A stretch of DNA of 64,000 nt from NCBI GenBank assembly GCA_035293805.1, contig DATGMD010000067.1, forward strand, positions 1-64,000, given 5' to 3'. The position numbers were made by a program, and so were the translations under genes. The notes beneath the pieces are model-generated. The model was given only the letters and a program-made list of their open reading frames with translations. It was not told the DNA's origin and searched no databases. Each line of letters opens with the position of its first letter. Position 1 is the stretch's first letter. Of the stretch, positions 27,393-35,608 are shown in pieces. This DNA is from JAJPHF01 sp035293805 (lineage in GTDB: Bacteria; Chloroflexota; UBA6077; JAJPHF01).

Positions 27393-28286
27393 ATGTCGAA
27401 CGCCGGGTTTCGCGGGATTTTTCCCTACCTCATCTCCCCGCTGGACGAGAGCACGGGCCGCGTGCGCGAGCACGCGCTGCGCGCGCTGGTGGAGCACCTG
27501 GTCGCCAGCGGCGTCCACGGGCTCAGCCCGCTCGGCAGCACCGGCGAGTTCGCCTATCTCGCCCCGGGGCAGCGCGCGGAGATCGTCCGCGTCGTGGTCG
27601 ACGCGGCCGCCGGGCGCGTGCCAGTGGTGCCCGGCGTCGCCGCGTTCGCCACCGACGACGCGCGGCGCCAGGCCGAGCGCTACCTCGCCCTGGGCGCCGC
27701 CGGCCTGGTGCTCATGCTCCAGGCTTTCTTTCCAGTCACGCGAGCGGGGATCGAGCGCTACTTCGAGACGGTGGCCGAGGCCGTGGAGGCGCCGATCTGC
27801 CTGTACTCGAATCCCGGGCTCACCGTGGACCTGCCGCCCGCCGTGGTCGGCGCCCTCAGTCATGTCCCGAACATTCGGTACTACAAGGAGGCCTCGGGCA
27901 ATACCGGGCGCATCCTGACGGTGATGAGTCTTGTGGGCGACCGGATGGAGATGTTCAGCGCCTCGGCGCACATCCCGCTCGTGGTGTTTCAGCTCGGCGG
28001 GGTCGGCTGGATGGCCGGGCCGGCGTGCCTCATCCCGGGCGAGTGCGTGCGGCTGTGGGAGCTGAGCCAGGCCGGCCAGTGGGACGAGGCGCTGCGGCTG
28101 CAACGCCGCCTGTGGCGCATCAACGAGGCCTTCCAAAAGCATTCGCTCGCCGCGTGCGTGAAGGCGGGGCTGCAAGTGCAGGGGTTCGACGTAGGCGACC
28201 CGATCGCGCCGCAGGAGCCGTTGAGTCAGGCCGTCCTTGACGACGTGCGGGCCAGCCTGCGCGAGGCGCAGGGGGCGCCGGCCTGA
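27393..28286 (+). CDS. DHDPS/NAL-family aldolase or lyase
   Basis: The 297-residue TIM-barrel protein starts SNAGFRGIFPYLISPLDE. It has the family's GSTGEFAYL pyruvate-binding motif, the Tyr motif LYSNPG and the Schiff-base lysine in IRYYKEASG. The end carries FQKHSLAACVKAGLQVQGFD, as in many DHDPS-like enzymes. Members condense or cleave pyruvate with aldehydes: dihydrodipicolinate, N-acetylneuraminate, keto-deoxy sugars or aromatic pyruvates. No lysine-biosynthesis gene is near, so a catabolic role is at least as likely. ATG 27393 starts the homology. The next gene follows within 25 bases. Confidence 0.85.
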   Translation: MSNAGFRGIFPYLISPLDESTGRVREHALRALVEHLVASGVHGLSPLGSTGEFAYLAPGQRAEIVRVVVDAAAGRVPVVPGVAAFATDDARRQAERYLALGAAGLVLMLQAFFPVTRAGIERYFETVAEAVEAPICLYSNPGLTVDLPPAVVGALSHVPNIRYYKEASGNTGRILTVMSLVGDRMEMFSASAHIPLVVFQLGGVGWMAGPACLIPGECVRLWELSQAGQWDEALRLQRRLWRINEAFQKHSLAACVKAGLQVQGFDVGDPIAPQEPLSQAVLDDVRASLREAQGAPA

Positions 28287-28309
28287 GCGCCGGCGAGCGG
28301 CGGGTCGAG

Positions 28310-29320
28310 TTGCGACGCTGGATCGAACGCCTCCGGCGAGGGTTCGAGCGGGCGGGCCCCGTGGCGTCCGCCCGGCCGGCGGCGCCCGGCCCGGCCGACG
28401 CGCCCGGCGCGCTGCCGGACCCGAGGACCGTTGTGCGTCCCCGCGTCGCGGTCGTCGTCTTCAATCCCGTCATGGTCCCGGCGCGCGGCGAGCGGTTGAT
28501 CGCGCGCTGCCGCTTCGCCGACCCGGCGCGGCTCGCGCGCGAGTACGTCGCCGACCTGGCAGAGACGAGCGGGGGCTATCTTCAATACGAGATCGTCGAC
28601 TGGTCAGAGACCGACAGCCTACCGCCGTTGATCGACGGCTACTGCTACAGCGGGCCAGAGTGGCTGGCGTGCTGGGAGCGGGGCGGCGGCTGGCACGACC
28701 CGCAGCTTGCCGATTACGCGGCGTTACTGCGCGCGCTCGACGCGCCGCGGCGCGTGGCGGACGGCGAGATCGACGAGGTGTGGCTGTTCGGACCGCCCTA
28801 CGGCGGCTTCTACGAGTCCACGATGGCCGGCCCGGGCGCCTACTGGTGCAACTCACCGCCCGTCGGCGGCCTCGCCTGCGCCCGCCGCTTTGTGGTCATG
28901 GGTTTCAGCTACGAGCGCGGCGTGGGCGAGATGCTGGAGAACTTCGGCCACCGCGTCGAGTCGATGGTCGGCCGCGCTTTTCGCGCCGCGCCGCCGGGCC
29001 ACGCCTGGGAGCGCTTCGCCGCCTACGACCTGGTCGCTCCCGGCCAGGCGGGCTGCGGTACGGTCCACTTCGCTCCCAATAGCCGTGCCGACTACGACTG
29101 GGGCAATCCGGCCCCGGTCTGGAGCACCTGCGACGACTGGCTGAGCTACCCCGCGCTCGCCGGCCGGCGCCGCCAGGTGGATTGTCGCGAATGGGGCGGC
29201 GGCGACATCCGCGCCCACCACCGATGGTGGCTGGCTCATCTACCCCGAGCGGCCGGCACGCACGCCGGCTACCTGGCCAACTGGTGGACCTACGCTGTCG
29301 ATCCGCACGCCACGCGCTGA
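28310..29320 (+). CDS. Conserved-looking hypothetical protein, 336 residues
   Basis: Starting from TTG 28310 the protein has a basic, Pro/Ala-rich lead of about 45 residues, then a globular part. That part begins RPRVAVVVFNPVMVPARGER and continues with EIVDWSETDSLPPLIDGY, DEVWLFGPPYGGFYESTMAG and WGGGDIRAHHRWWLAHLP. The core is rich in Trp, Tyr and Gly and lacks a signal peptide or membrane segment. The Asp-Glu-Val-Trp-hydrophobic-Gly string suggests an alpha/beta fold. It follows the DHDPS-type gene closely and may belong to the same operon. I do not recognise the family. Confidence 0.7.
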   Translation: MRRWIERLRRGFERAGPVASARPAAPGPADAPGALPDPRTVVRPRVAVVVFNPVMVPARGERLIARCRFADPARLAREYVADLAETSGGYLQYEIVDWSETDSLPPLIDGYCYSGPEWLACWERGGGWHDPQLADYAALLRALDAPRRVADGEIDEVWLFGPPYGGFYESTMAGPGAYWCNSPPVGGLACARRFVVMGFSYERGVGEMLENFGHRVESMVGRAFRAAPPGHAWERFAAYDLVAPGQAGCGTVHFAPNSRADYDWGNPAPVWSTCDDWLSYPALAGRRRQVDCREWGGGDIRAHHRWWLAHLPRAAGTHAGYLANWWTYAVDPHATR

Positions 29321-29372
29321 GCGGCGGCGCGGGGCCGGCCTGCTCACGGATGTGTAGCGGCGTTAACGAAGT

Positions 29373-29390
29373 CTCCACATCATCTCCACA
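29373..29390 (+). promoter_or_regulatory. CTCCACA direct repeat, 11-base spacing (site 1)
   Basis: CTCCACA at 29373-29379 is repeated at 29384-29390, start to start 11 bases. The two bases before the first copy are GT. The same array, GTCTCCACA-N4-CTCCACA, occurs at 61619-61638. Both sites have TTAACG within about 20-35 bases. An 11-base direct repeat is typical for dimers of OmpR/PhoB-family regulators. It is about 105 bases before the MarR gene start. Confidence 0.55.
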
Positions 29391-29442
29391 CGAGAAGGGC
29401 GCCAATTATTGTGGGCCGTAGCAATAGTCGGATACTAATTAT

Positions 29443-29472
29443 TTGCACTGCTTAAAGGTTGGGTAGTATAGT
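29443..29472 (+). promoter_or_regulatory. Candidate promoter of the MarR-adaptor operon
   Basis: TTGCAC at 29443-29448 and TATAGT at 29467-29472, 18 bases apart, lie in an AT-rich stretch 22 bases before the MarR start. The -10 box matches the consensus in five of six positions, the -35 box in only three. Confidence 0.4.
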
Positions 29473-29493
29473 AACAACACGCGGGGGTCCACG

Positions 29494-30018
29494 ATGCCGG
29501 ACGAGCGCTCGCAGCTCATTGAGAAGATATTGGAGTTGCGCGCCGACTTCTGTCGCTCGCTGCGCCCGACCAGCGAGTGGCTCGACGTCGAGCTGACCAT
29601 GTCGCAGCTCAAAGTGCTGTTTTTACTGCACGACGAGCAGCATGTCTCGATGACTCGTTTGGCCGAGGCGCTGCACGTGACCCTCGCCACCGGGACCGGC
29701 ATCGTCGATCGTCTGGTCGAGCATGGCTGGATTCGCCGTGTGGAGGATCCGCACGACCGGCGCCTCGTGCTCTGCAACTTGACGCCCGAGGGTACACTGC
29801 TGGCGGAGCGGCTCCAGCAGGCGGGGACCAGCCATGTCAGCCGGCTGCTGGAGCACCTTTCGGCTGACGAGCTACGCACCGTCGTGGCAGGCTTGGAAGT
29901 GCTTTGCTGGGCGGCCTGGAACGACGCGGCCCCCACCGCTGCCGACGCGCGGCAGCCCGACCCCGAATACGCGCCCGCAGCATCGGGGCCCGTTAGCGCG
30001 GGCCCGCGGCCACGGTAA
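29494..30018 (+). CDS. MarR-family transcriptional regulator
   Basis: The 174-residue protein has a helical dimer region, then the winged HTH (MTRLAEALHVTLATGTGIVD, RLVEHGWIRRVEDPHDRRLV), with the wing motif DPHDRRLVLCNLTPEG diagnostic of MarR. MarR proteins repress efflux or degradation operons until they bind a ligand, often aromatic. Its stop is 9 bases before the adaptor gene and shares its transcript, so autoregulation of both is the simplest model. The C-terminal 30 residues are a disordered Pro/Ala tail. Aromatic-degradation genes lie immediately downstream on the other strand. Confidence 0.9.
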   Translation: MPDERSQLIEKILELRADFCRSLRPTSEWLDVELTMSQLKVLFLLHDEQHVSMTRLAEALHVTLATGTGIVDRLVEHGWIRRVEDPHDRRLVLCNLTPEGTLLAERLQQAGTSHVSRLLEHLSADELRTVVAGLEVLCWAAWNDAAPTAADARQPDPEYAPAASGPVSAGPRPR

Positions 30019-30027
30019 GGAGGACCC

Positions 30028-32565
30028 ATGCCCCAGCTCAATCGCATCCCGCGGCTGCTGGCCGTCGTTCTGGGCGCGTCCTTGCTGGCGGCCTGCCAGC
30101 AGCCGACCCAAGCGCCACCGGCGCAGAGCAAGCCAGCCGCCCAGCGCCAGGTGGCCATCCCCGTCAGCGAGCAGACCGCGACGAGCGGCCCTATTGCCGC
30201 CGTACTGACCTACTCGGGCAACGTCTCGTCGCGCGCGACGGTGAACGTCCTGCCGCGGGCCACCGGGCGCATCGAGCAGCTCAACGTGGACATCGGGAGC
30301 GAGGTCAAAGCGGGCGACACCATCGCCACGCTCGACCGGGCGCAGCTCGATGCCCAGGTGCGACAAGCGGAGGGCGCGCTGCAGAGCGCGCAATCCCGGC
30401 TCGCGCTCCTGCAGGCGGGCGCCCGCCCCGAAGACGTGCAGGCCGCGCAGGCGGCCCTGAACGCGGCCCAGTCGCGCCTTGACGAGATGCTCCAGGGTGG
30501 TCGCCCGGAGGACGTGGCGTCGGCGCAGTCCAACCTCGAGGCGGCCCAGGCCAAGCTGGAGCAGCTCGAGGAGGGGCCGACGGACGCCGACGTGCAGACG
30601 GCCCAGGCCGCCGTAGAATCGGCCCGCGCCAGCCTGCAGAGCAGCAACGAGCGGCTGAGCGAGCTGATGAACGGCGGCGCGCTCACGGACCAGCAGGCGG
30701 CCGACGCGGCCATCCAGGCCGCTCAGGGCAACCTGAACCAGGCGATCGCGCGGCGCGACGCGCTGCGGAACCCCCCGGCCGACCAGGTGGCGCAAGCGCG
30801 CACGGGGGTCGAGACCGCGCAGTCCAACCTCGCGGCCTCCCAGGAGCGCCTGACCCAGCTTCAGCAAGGCGGCTCCATCGCCGACCAGGTGAGCGCGCAG
30901 AGCGCCGTGGACAGCGCGCGCTCGGCGCTCCAGGCCGCGCAAGACAACCTGGAGCAGCTGGTCAACGGCGGCACGCCCGCCGACCGGCAGGCGGCCCAGG
31001 CGGCCGTGGACACGGCGATGTCGGCGTGGCGGGCGGCGCGCGTGCGCTTCGATCTCCTGCGCAACACGCCGAACGCCAACGACATGGCCAACGCCAACCA
31101 GCAATTGGCGACGGCGCAGCAGAACCAGCAGAACGCCCAGATCGCGGTGAATGCTTGCGGCTCCAACACCGCCGGCTGCACCACCGCGCAGGCCGCGCTG
31201 ACCGCCGCGAACAACGCGCTCGCCACCGCCCAGGCCAATTTCAGTCGCATTAGCCAGGGCGCCAGCCCGTCCGACCTGGCCGCGGCCCGCTCGTCGCTGG
31301 AGCAGGCCGACGCCAACCTGAAGGCCGCGCAGGCGCGTGTGGACCAGTTGAACAACCCGACGCCCGACCAGGTGCAGGCAGCGCACACGGCCGTCGACAC
31401 CGCCCAGGCGAACCTCGACGCGGCCATCGCCCGGCAGCAGCTGCTGAACAACCCCGCGCCGGACACGCTCGCCTCCGCGCAGAGCGCCGTCGACACGGCG
31501 CAGTCCAACCTGCGGGCGGCACAGCAGAAGCTGGACCTGCTACTCAACGGCGGCGCTCCCGAGGACCAGCAGGCCGCCGACGCCGCGGTGCAGGCCGCGC
31601 AGGGCAACCTCGACCAGGCGATCGCGCGGCGTGAGGCGCTGCGGCACCCGTCGGCGGCCGACGTGGCGAACGCGCGCGCGGCTGTGGACACGGCGACCGC
31701 CAACCTCGCGGGCGCCCAGGCCCGCCTGGCCGACACGCTGGCGGGCGCGAAGGCGGCCGACATGCAGGCCGCCATCTCGGCCGTGGACCAGGCCCAGCAG
31801 ACGCTCACCCTGCGGCGCTACCCGAATACGCCGCAGGAGATCCAGCAGCAGCAAGAGGCCGTGGCGCAGGCGCGCGCCAACCTGGCGCTGCGCGCCGAGC
31901 CAAACCGGCCCGAGGACATCCAGCAGGCGCAGGCCGCCGTCGAGCAGGCGCGGGGCGCCTACGACCTGGCGCGCGAGCAGGCCGCCGAAGCGGTTATCAC
32001 GGCGCCGTTCGACGGCGTGGTCTCCGCGAAGCTGATGTCGGAGGGCGCGCTCGCCAGCCCGACGACCCCGGTCGTCACGCTCGTCACCGACGCCGTCGAG
32101 GTCGACGTGAACGTCGAGGAGGCGCGCGTCGGCCAGGTCCACCAGGGCAGCCCGGCGGTGCTGACCGTCTCGGCGTTCCCGGGCCAGGAGTTCCAGGCGG
32201 TGGTCGATTCGGTGTCCCCGACCGCCGATCAGAAGAGCCGCACCTTCCAGGCCCGCGTCGTGCCGACCAACTCCGAGGGGCAGCTACGGGACGGCATGTT
32301 CGCGCAGGTCCGCATCCGTGGCGACGAGCGGCCGAACGCGGTGCTCATCCCGAACGCGGCGATCGTCCAGCGCAGCGGCAAGAGCGTGGCGTTCGTCGAC
32401 GTGGACGGCAAGGCGCAGCAGCGCGATCTCCAGCTGGGCATCACCGACGGCAAGAACACCGAGGTGATCTCCGGCATCGCCGCGGGGGACCAGGTGATCA
32501 CCGCCGGCCAGGAGAGCCTGAACGACGGCGACGCCATCCGCGTGACGCCCAACCCGACCTCGTGA
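30028..32565 (+). CDS. HlyD/RND-type membrane-fusion adaptor lipoprotein with giant hairpin
   Basis: AAGGAGGACCC precedes ATG 30028. The signal ends LLAACQQ, a lipobox. Residues about 45-115 are the first lipoyl/barrel half (SGNVSSRATVNVLPRATGRI), and about 655-690 the second (AVITAPFDGVVSAKLMSEGA). The beta-barrel (VGQVHQGSPAVLTVSAFPGQ) and membrane-proximal domain (GDQVITAGQESLNDGDAIRV) complete the adaptor. Between the lipoyl halves lie about 540 residues of Ala/Gln-rich helix built from diverged units of about 40-45 residues, with turns such as NNPTPDQ, NGGAPEDQ and RHPSAAD. At 845 residues it is about twice the usual length. No pump gene is adjacent; the RND gene at 18375 belongs to its broken paralogue. 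Confidence 0.9.
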   Translation: MPQLNRIPRLLAVVLGASLLAACQQPTQAPPAQSKPAAQRQVAIPVSEQTATSGPIAAVLTYSGNVSSRATVNVLPRATGRIEQLNVDIGSEVKAGDTIATLDRAQLDAQVRQAEGALQSAQSRLALLQAGARPEDVQAAQAALNAAQSRLDEMLQGGRPEDVASAQSNLEAAQAKLEQLEEGPTDADVQTAQAAVESARASLQSSNERLSELMNGGALTDQQAADAAIQAAQGNLNQAIARRDALRNPPADQVAQARTGVETAQSNLAASQERLTQLQQGGSIADQVSAQSAVDSARSALQAAQDNLEQLVNGGTPADRQAAQAAVDTAMSAWRAARVRFDLLRNTPNANDMANANQQLATAQQNQQNAQIAVNACGSNTAGCTTAQAALTAANNALATAQANFSRISQGASPSDLAAARSSLEQADANLKAAQARVDQLNNPTPDQVQAAHTAVDTAQANLDAAIARQQLLNNPAPDTLASAQSAVDTAQSNLRAAQQKLDLLLNGGAPEDQQAADAAVQAAQGNLDQAIARREALRHPSAADVANARAAVDTATANLAGAQARLADTLAGAKAADMQAAISAVDQAQQTLTLRRYPNTPQEIQQQQEAVAQARANLALRAEPNRPEDIQQAQAAVEQARGAYDLAREQAAEAVITAPFDGVVSAKLMSEGALASPTTPVVTLVTDAVEVDVNVEEARVGQVHQGSPAVLTVSAFPGQEFQAVVDSVSPTADQKSRTFQARVVPTNSEGQLRDGMFAQVRIRGDERPNAVLIPNAAIVQRSGKSVAFVDVDGKAQQRDLQLGITDGKNTEVISGIAAGDQVITAGQESLNDGDAIRVTPNPTS

Positions 32566-32570
32566 CGGGT

Positions 32571-32606
32571 CGTCGGCAGGAGCGGCGGGGGCCGCTCCTG
32601 CCGACG
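32571..32606. terminator. Shared bidirectional terminator hairpin
   Basis: A 16-base arm at 32571-32586 (CGTCGGCAGGAGCGGC) is perfectly complementary to 32591-32606 with a GGGG loop. It lies between the convergent stops of the adaptor (32565) and HpaB-type gene (32609), so it can serve both. There is no T-run, as often in GC-rich genomes. Confidence 0.7.
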
Positions 32607-32608
32607 GC

Positions 32609-34090
32609 TCAGCGCGGCGCGCCCGGCGCTGCGCCGTCGGCCGTATCGTCCAGACCGTAGCTCTCGAGGAAGGCGTCGACGAGGGCGACGGCCTCCTCGT
32701 AGCGGTAGTTGCGGTAAGCGTAGCCCTTCGCCACGTAGGGCGCGCCGGCGTAGAACATCTCGTACTGCTCGTGGCGCCCGGCGAACTCCGTCCCCACCAT
32801 GTCCCAGGCCAGCTTGTAGAGTTTGATGCGCTCCTCGGCGGGCACGCCGGGCGAGCGCACGTAGCGCCGCACGTCCGGCGCCGTCTCGGGCGCGAGCAGC
32901 TCCTTGTACGATGACGGCACCTGGATCACGCCGCCGCCCGCCAGCTCGCGGAGGAGGTGCAGCGCCCGCGGGTACAGCTCGGCCTGCAGCCCCATCGCCC
33001 CATACAGGAACCGCGGATCGGGCCGTAGCACGCCGAACTTGTCGACGGTCGCGGCGGCCTCGGACGCCAGCGCCATCCCCTCGACCATCGCCGCCAGCGA
33101 GGCCAGCTCGCCGAGCCGCTCCTGCACGGCCGGAAAGGCGTCCACCCGCGTCGTGGCGGCGATCTTCCGCGACAACCCGGCGATGAACTGCAGCTTCACG
33201 GCGAGGCGAATCTGCGCCTGGTTGTTGCCCAGCACGTGCGAGGCCGTCTCGAAGTACTGCGCCCGCAGCAGCTCCAGGTTGCGGCAGACCAGCACGTTCT
33301 CCCACGGCACGAACACGTCGTCGAAGACGACCAGCGAGTCCGTCTCGTCGAAGCGCGTCGACAGCGGGTAGTCGAAAGTGCTCGGCCGGCCCACGGCATA
33401 CGGCGGCCGTGCGTAGAACTTCAGCCCCGGCGCGTCGATGGGGACGAGGAAGGTGTTGGCGTAGTCCTCGTCGCCCGGCCGCAGCGGCACGATACAGCTC
33501 ACGAACAGCCAGTTGCTGATGGGCGCGGCCGTGCCGAGCATCTGCGCGCCGCGCACGACGATGCCGCCGTCCTGCTCGCGCACCACGCCCACCTGCGTGA
33601 AGGCATCCTCCTGGCCGGCGGCGCTCTGCGTGCGATCGACCTGCGGCGGAATGATGACGTAGGTCACGTACAGGTCGTCTGCCACCAGCCGCTGGTAGAA
33701 GCGGGTGATGTTCTCCCCAAACTCCGGGCGCCCGCGCGCCAGCACCGACGGCGCGCTCGCAATGCCAGCGAGCACCGAGCCCAGGTGGTCAGGGCCGCGC
33801 CCCACCAGGCCGTTCGTGCGCCGCGCCCAGGCCGCGATCGCCTCGCGGCGCTGGCGCAGGTCGTCGGGACCGCGCGGGATCATGAACGTCTTGTTGCCGT
33901 CCGTGCCCACGTCGGGGTTGTGGTGGATCATCCCGTTGGCGGGGTCGGCGGCGAAGTCGTAGAGCCCCGCCACGGTGTCCACGATGCCGGCGAAGGCCGG
34001 GTGACTCGCCACGTCGGGGACGCGCTCGCCATAGACGTAGACGGTGCGCCCGTCGCGCAGCGATTCGCGGTACTGCTGGCCGGTGCGCAT
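32609..34090 (-). CDS. 4-hydroxyphenylacetate 3-monooxygenase (HpaB)-family flavin oxygenase
   Basis: The 493 residues show the HpaB/PheA pattern: RTGQQYRESLRDGRTVYVYG at the start, then DDLYVTYVIIPPQVDRT, GAAPI-type substrate loop LGTAAPISNWLFVSCIVPLR, VVFDDVFVPWENVLVCRNLE and the helical end region GGGVIQVPSSYKELL. Family members hydroxylate phenolic rings with FADH2 supplied by a separate reductase (HpaC), not found in the window; some members are dehydratases such as 4-hydroxybutyryl-CoA dehydratase. Those have iron-sulfur Cys ligands, which I do not see as a set here. It is the last gene of the UbiD operon. Confidence 0.88.
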   Translation of the reverse strand: MRTGQQYRESLRDGRTVYVYGERVPDVASHPAFAGIVDTVAGLYDFAADPANGMIHHNPDVGTDGNKTFMIPRGPDDLRQRREAIAAWARRTNGLVGRGPDHLGSVLAGIASAPSVLARGRPEFGENITRFYQRLVADDLYVTYVIIPPQVDRTQSAAGQEDAFTQVGVVREQDGGIVVRGAQMLGTAAPISNWLFVSCIVPLRPGDEDYANTFLVPIDAPGLKFYARPPYAVGRPSTFDYPLSTRFDETDSLVVFDDVFVPWENVLVCRNLELLRAQYFETASHVLGNNQAQIRLAVKLQFIAGLSRKIAATTRVDAFPAVQERLGELASLAAMVEGMALASEAAATVDKFGVLRPDPRFLYGAMGLQAELYPRALHLLRELAGGGVIQVPSSYKELLAPETAPDVRRYVRSPGVPAEERIKLYKLAWDMVGTEFAGRHEQYEMFYAGAPYVAKGYAYRNYRYEEAVALVDAFLESYGLDDTADGAAPGAPR

Positions 34091-34126
34091 GCGAGCCTCC
34101 TGCGCGTCGTCGGCGGGTGTCTAGGG

Positions 34127-35542
34127 CTACGGGCGTGCGGCGGGCCGGGGCAGCGCCCCGCTCGGCGACGTCGCCGTGTCGTGGGCCGCCAGGTCGACGG
34201 CCGCGTACTGGGCGCGGCGGAACTCGTCGCGGCGCTGGACCGGTACGGTCGCGTCGATGCCGACCTTCGTGCGAATGCCGTGGTCGGAAACGAGAATGTA
34301 CTCGTGGCCGCGCGCGCCGGGGAGCAGCAGGATGTCCTTGCTGGCCTCGACGCGGGTCGCCACGGCGTACTCGACGTCCGTGGGGTCGTGGATGTCGATG
34401 TCGTCGTCGACCACGATCACCTGATCGAGGTCTTTGAGCGCTGCGACGGCCGCGAAGATGGCGTTGCGCTGCAAGCCCTCGTCGCCCGGCTCCTGCTTGT
34501 GGACGCTGATCACCAGGTGAAAGCGGCACAGCCCGCCGCGCGTCAGCGCCACGTCGCGCACGATCGGCACGGCTTGCTTGAGCTGCGACAGGATGCCCGC
34601 CTCCAGGATGTACTTGCGCAGCATGTAGCTCTCGCAGCCGACGATTGCGTAGTAGATCGCGTCGTGGCGGTGCGTGAGCGCGCGTACTTCGACGAGCGGG
34701 CTCGGGCCGACTTCCGAGTAGAGCCCGAGGAACTCCACGAACGGCCCCTCCTCCACGAACTCATCCGTGCTGATGGCGCCCTCCAGCACGATCTCGGCGT
34801 CGGCCGGCGCGGCCAGGTCCACGGTGCGACAGGGCACTAGCTCCAGCGGCGCGCCGCGCAGGCCCGACGCGGCCTCCAGCTCGTCGCGGTCGAGCGGCAG
34901 CATGGCGCCCAGGCTGCACGCCGCGTAGGTGAGCGCCACGTCCCCGCCGACGACGACGGCGACCTCCAGCGACTCGCCCCGCGCCGCCGCCTTCTGCCAC
35001 AGCGCGCGCAGGTGCCGGCCATGGTCCAGCCGGATGGCGAGCGATCGCGGGCCGCGCAGCTGCAGGCGGTGGAACGACGCGTTGTGGACGCCGGTTTCCG
35101 GGTCGCGGGCAATCACGCAGCCCGCCGTGACGTAGCGGCCGGCGTCGCGCGCCGTGTGACGTAGGATCGGTAGCTGTTCGCCCAGATCGACCTCGCCGCC
35201 GAGCCGGACGCGCTCCTGGACGGGCCCATCGGCGGCGGTGGCGCAGGGCAACGGAGCGCGGATGCCCCGCTCCATCACCGCGCGCACGCCGTCGGTGTCG
35301 AGGCCGAAGACCGTCGTGACGTTCGCGGGGCTGGCGAGGAAGTTGGCCGCCACCGGCATCGGGTGGCCCGCCACGTCGGCGAAGTAGAAGGCCAGGTCGC
35401 CGTCGCGCTGCTTCACCAGCCCCGCGACCTCTAGCTCGGGGTCCACGCGGCTGCGCACCTTCAGCAGCCGCTCCGCCGCGTCGAGGCGCTCCAGCGCGGT
35501 GCGGAAGCGAGTATCTAGCGCGCCCACGTGCGTCGCGACCAT
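34127..35542 (-). CDS. UbiD-family (prenylated-FMN) decarboxylase
   Basis: The 471-residue protein shows the UbiD hallmarks: NASFHRLQLRGPRSLAIRLD with the conserved Arg, EEGPFVEFLGLYSEVGPSPL with active-site Glu, VDDDIDIHDPTDVEYAVATR, and PIVRDVALTRGG. Such enzymes use prenylated FMN made by UbiX to decarboxylate, or in reverse carboxylate, aromatic and acrylic acids. UbiX is not in the window and may be encoded elsewhere. It lies 36 bases before HpaB and 66 bases after the EutA-like gene, all in one direction. The substrate cannot be read from sequence. Confidence 0.93.
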   Translation of the reverse strand: MVATHVGALDTRFRTALERLDAAERLLKVRSRVDPELEVAGLVKQRDGDLAFYFADVAGHPMPVAANFLASPANVTTVFGLDTDGVRAVMERGIRAPLPCATAADGPVQERVRLGGEVDLGEQLPILRHTARDAGRYVTAGCVIARDPETGVHNASFHRLQLRGPRSLAIRLDHGRHLRALWQKAAARGESLEVAVVVGGDVALTYAACSLGAMLPLDRDELEAASGLRGAPLELVPCRTVDLAAPADAEIVLEGAISTDEFVEEGPFVEFLGLYSEVGPSPLVEVRALTHRHDAIYYAIVGCESYMLRKYILEAGILSQLKQAVPIVRDVALTRGGLCRFHLVISVHKQEPGDEGLQRNAIFAAVAALKDLDQVIVVDDDIDIHDPTDVEYAVATRVEASKDILLLPGARGHEYILVSDHGIRTKVGIDATVPVQRRDEFRRAQYAAVDLAAHDTATSPSGALPRPAARP

Positions 35543-35608
35543 AGTCTGCCTGGCCCCCTCTCGGCTTTGCTCGGTTGGATGCGCCTAAGAATGCTCGCCG
35601 CCCCGCGC

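Noticed and set aside
29458..29478. Palindromic MarR operator GTTG...CAAC
   Set aside because: Only four outer base pairs match; the inner part does not, so it is not a convincing operator.
33236..34840. 534-residue plus-strand open frame
   Set aside because: It is antisense to the HpaB and UbiD genes, has Arg/Val/His-rich shadow composition and no ribosome site.
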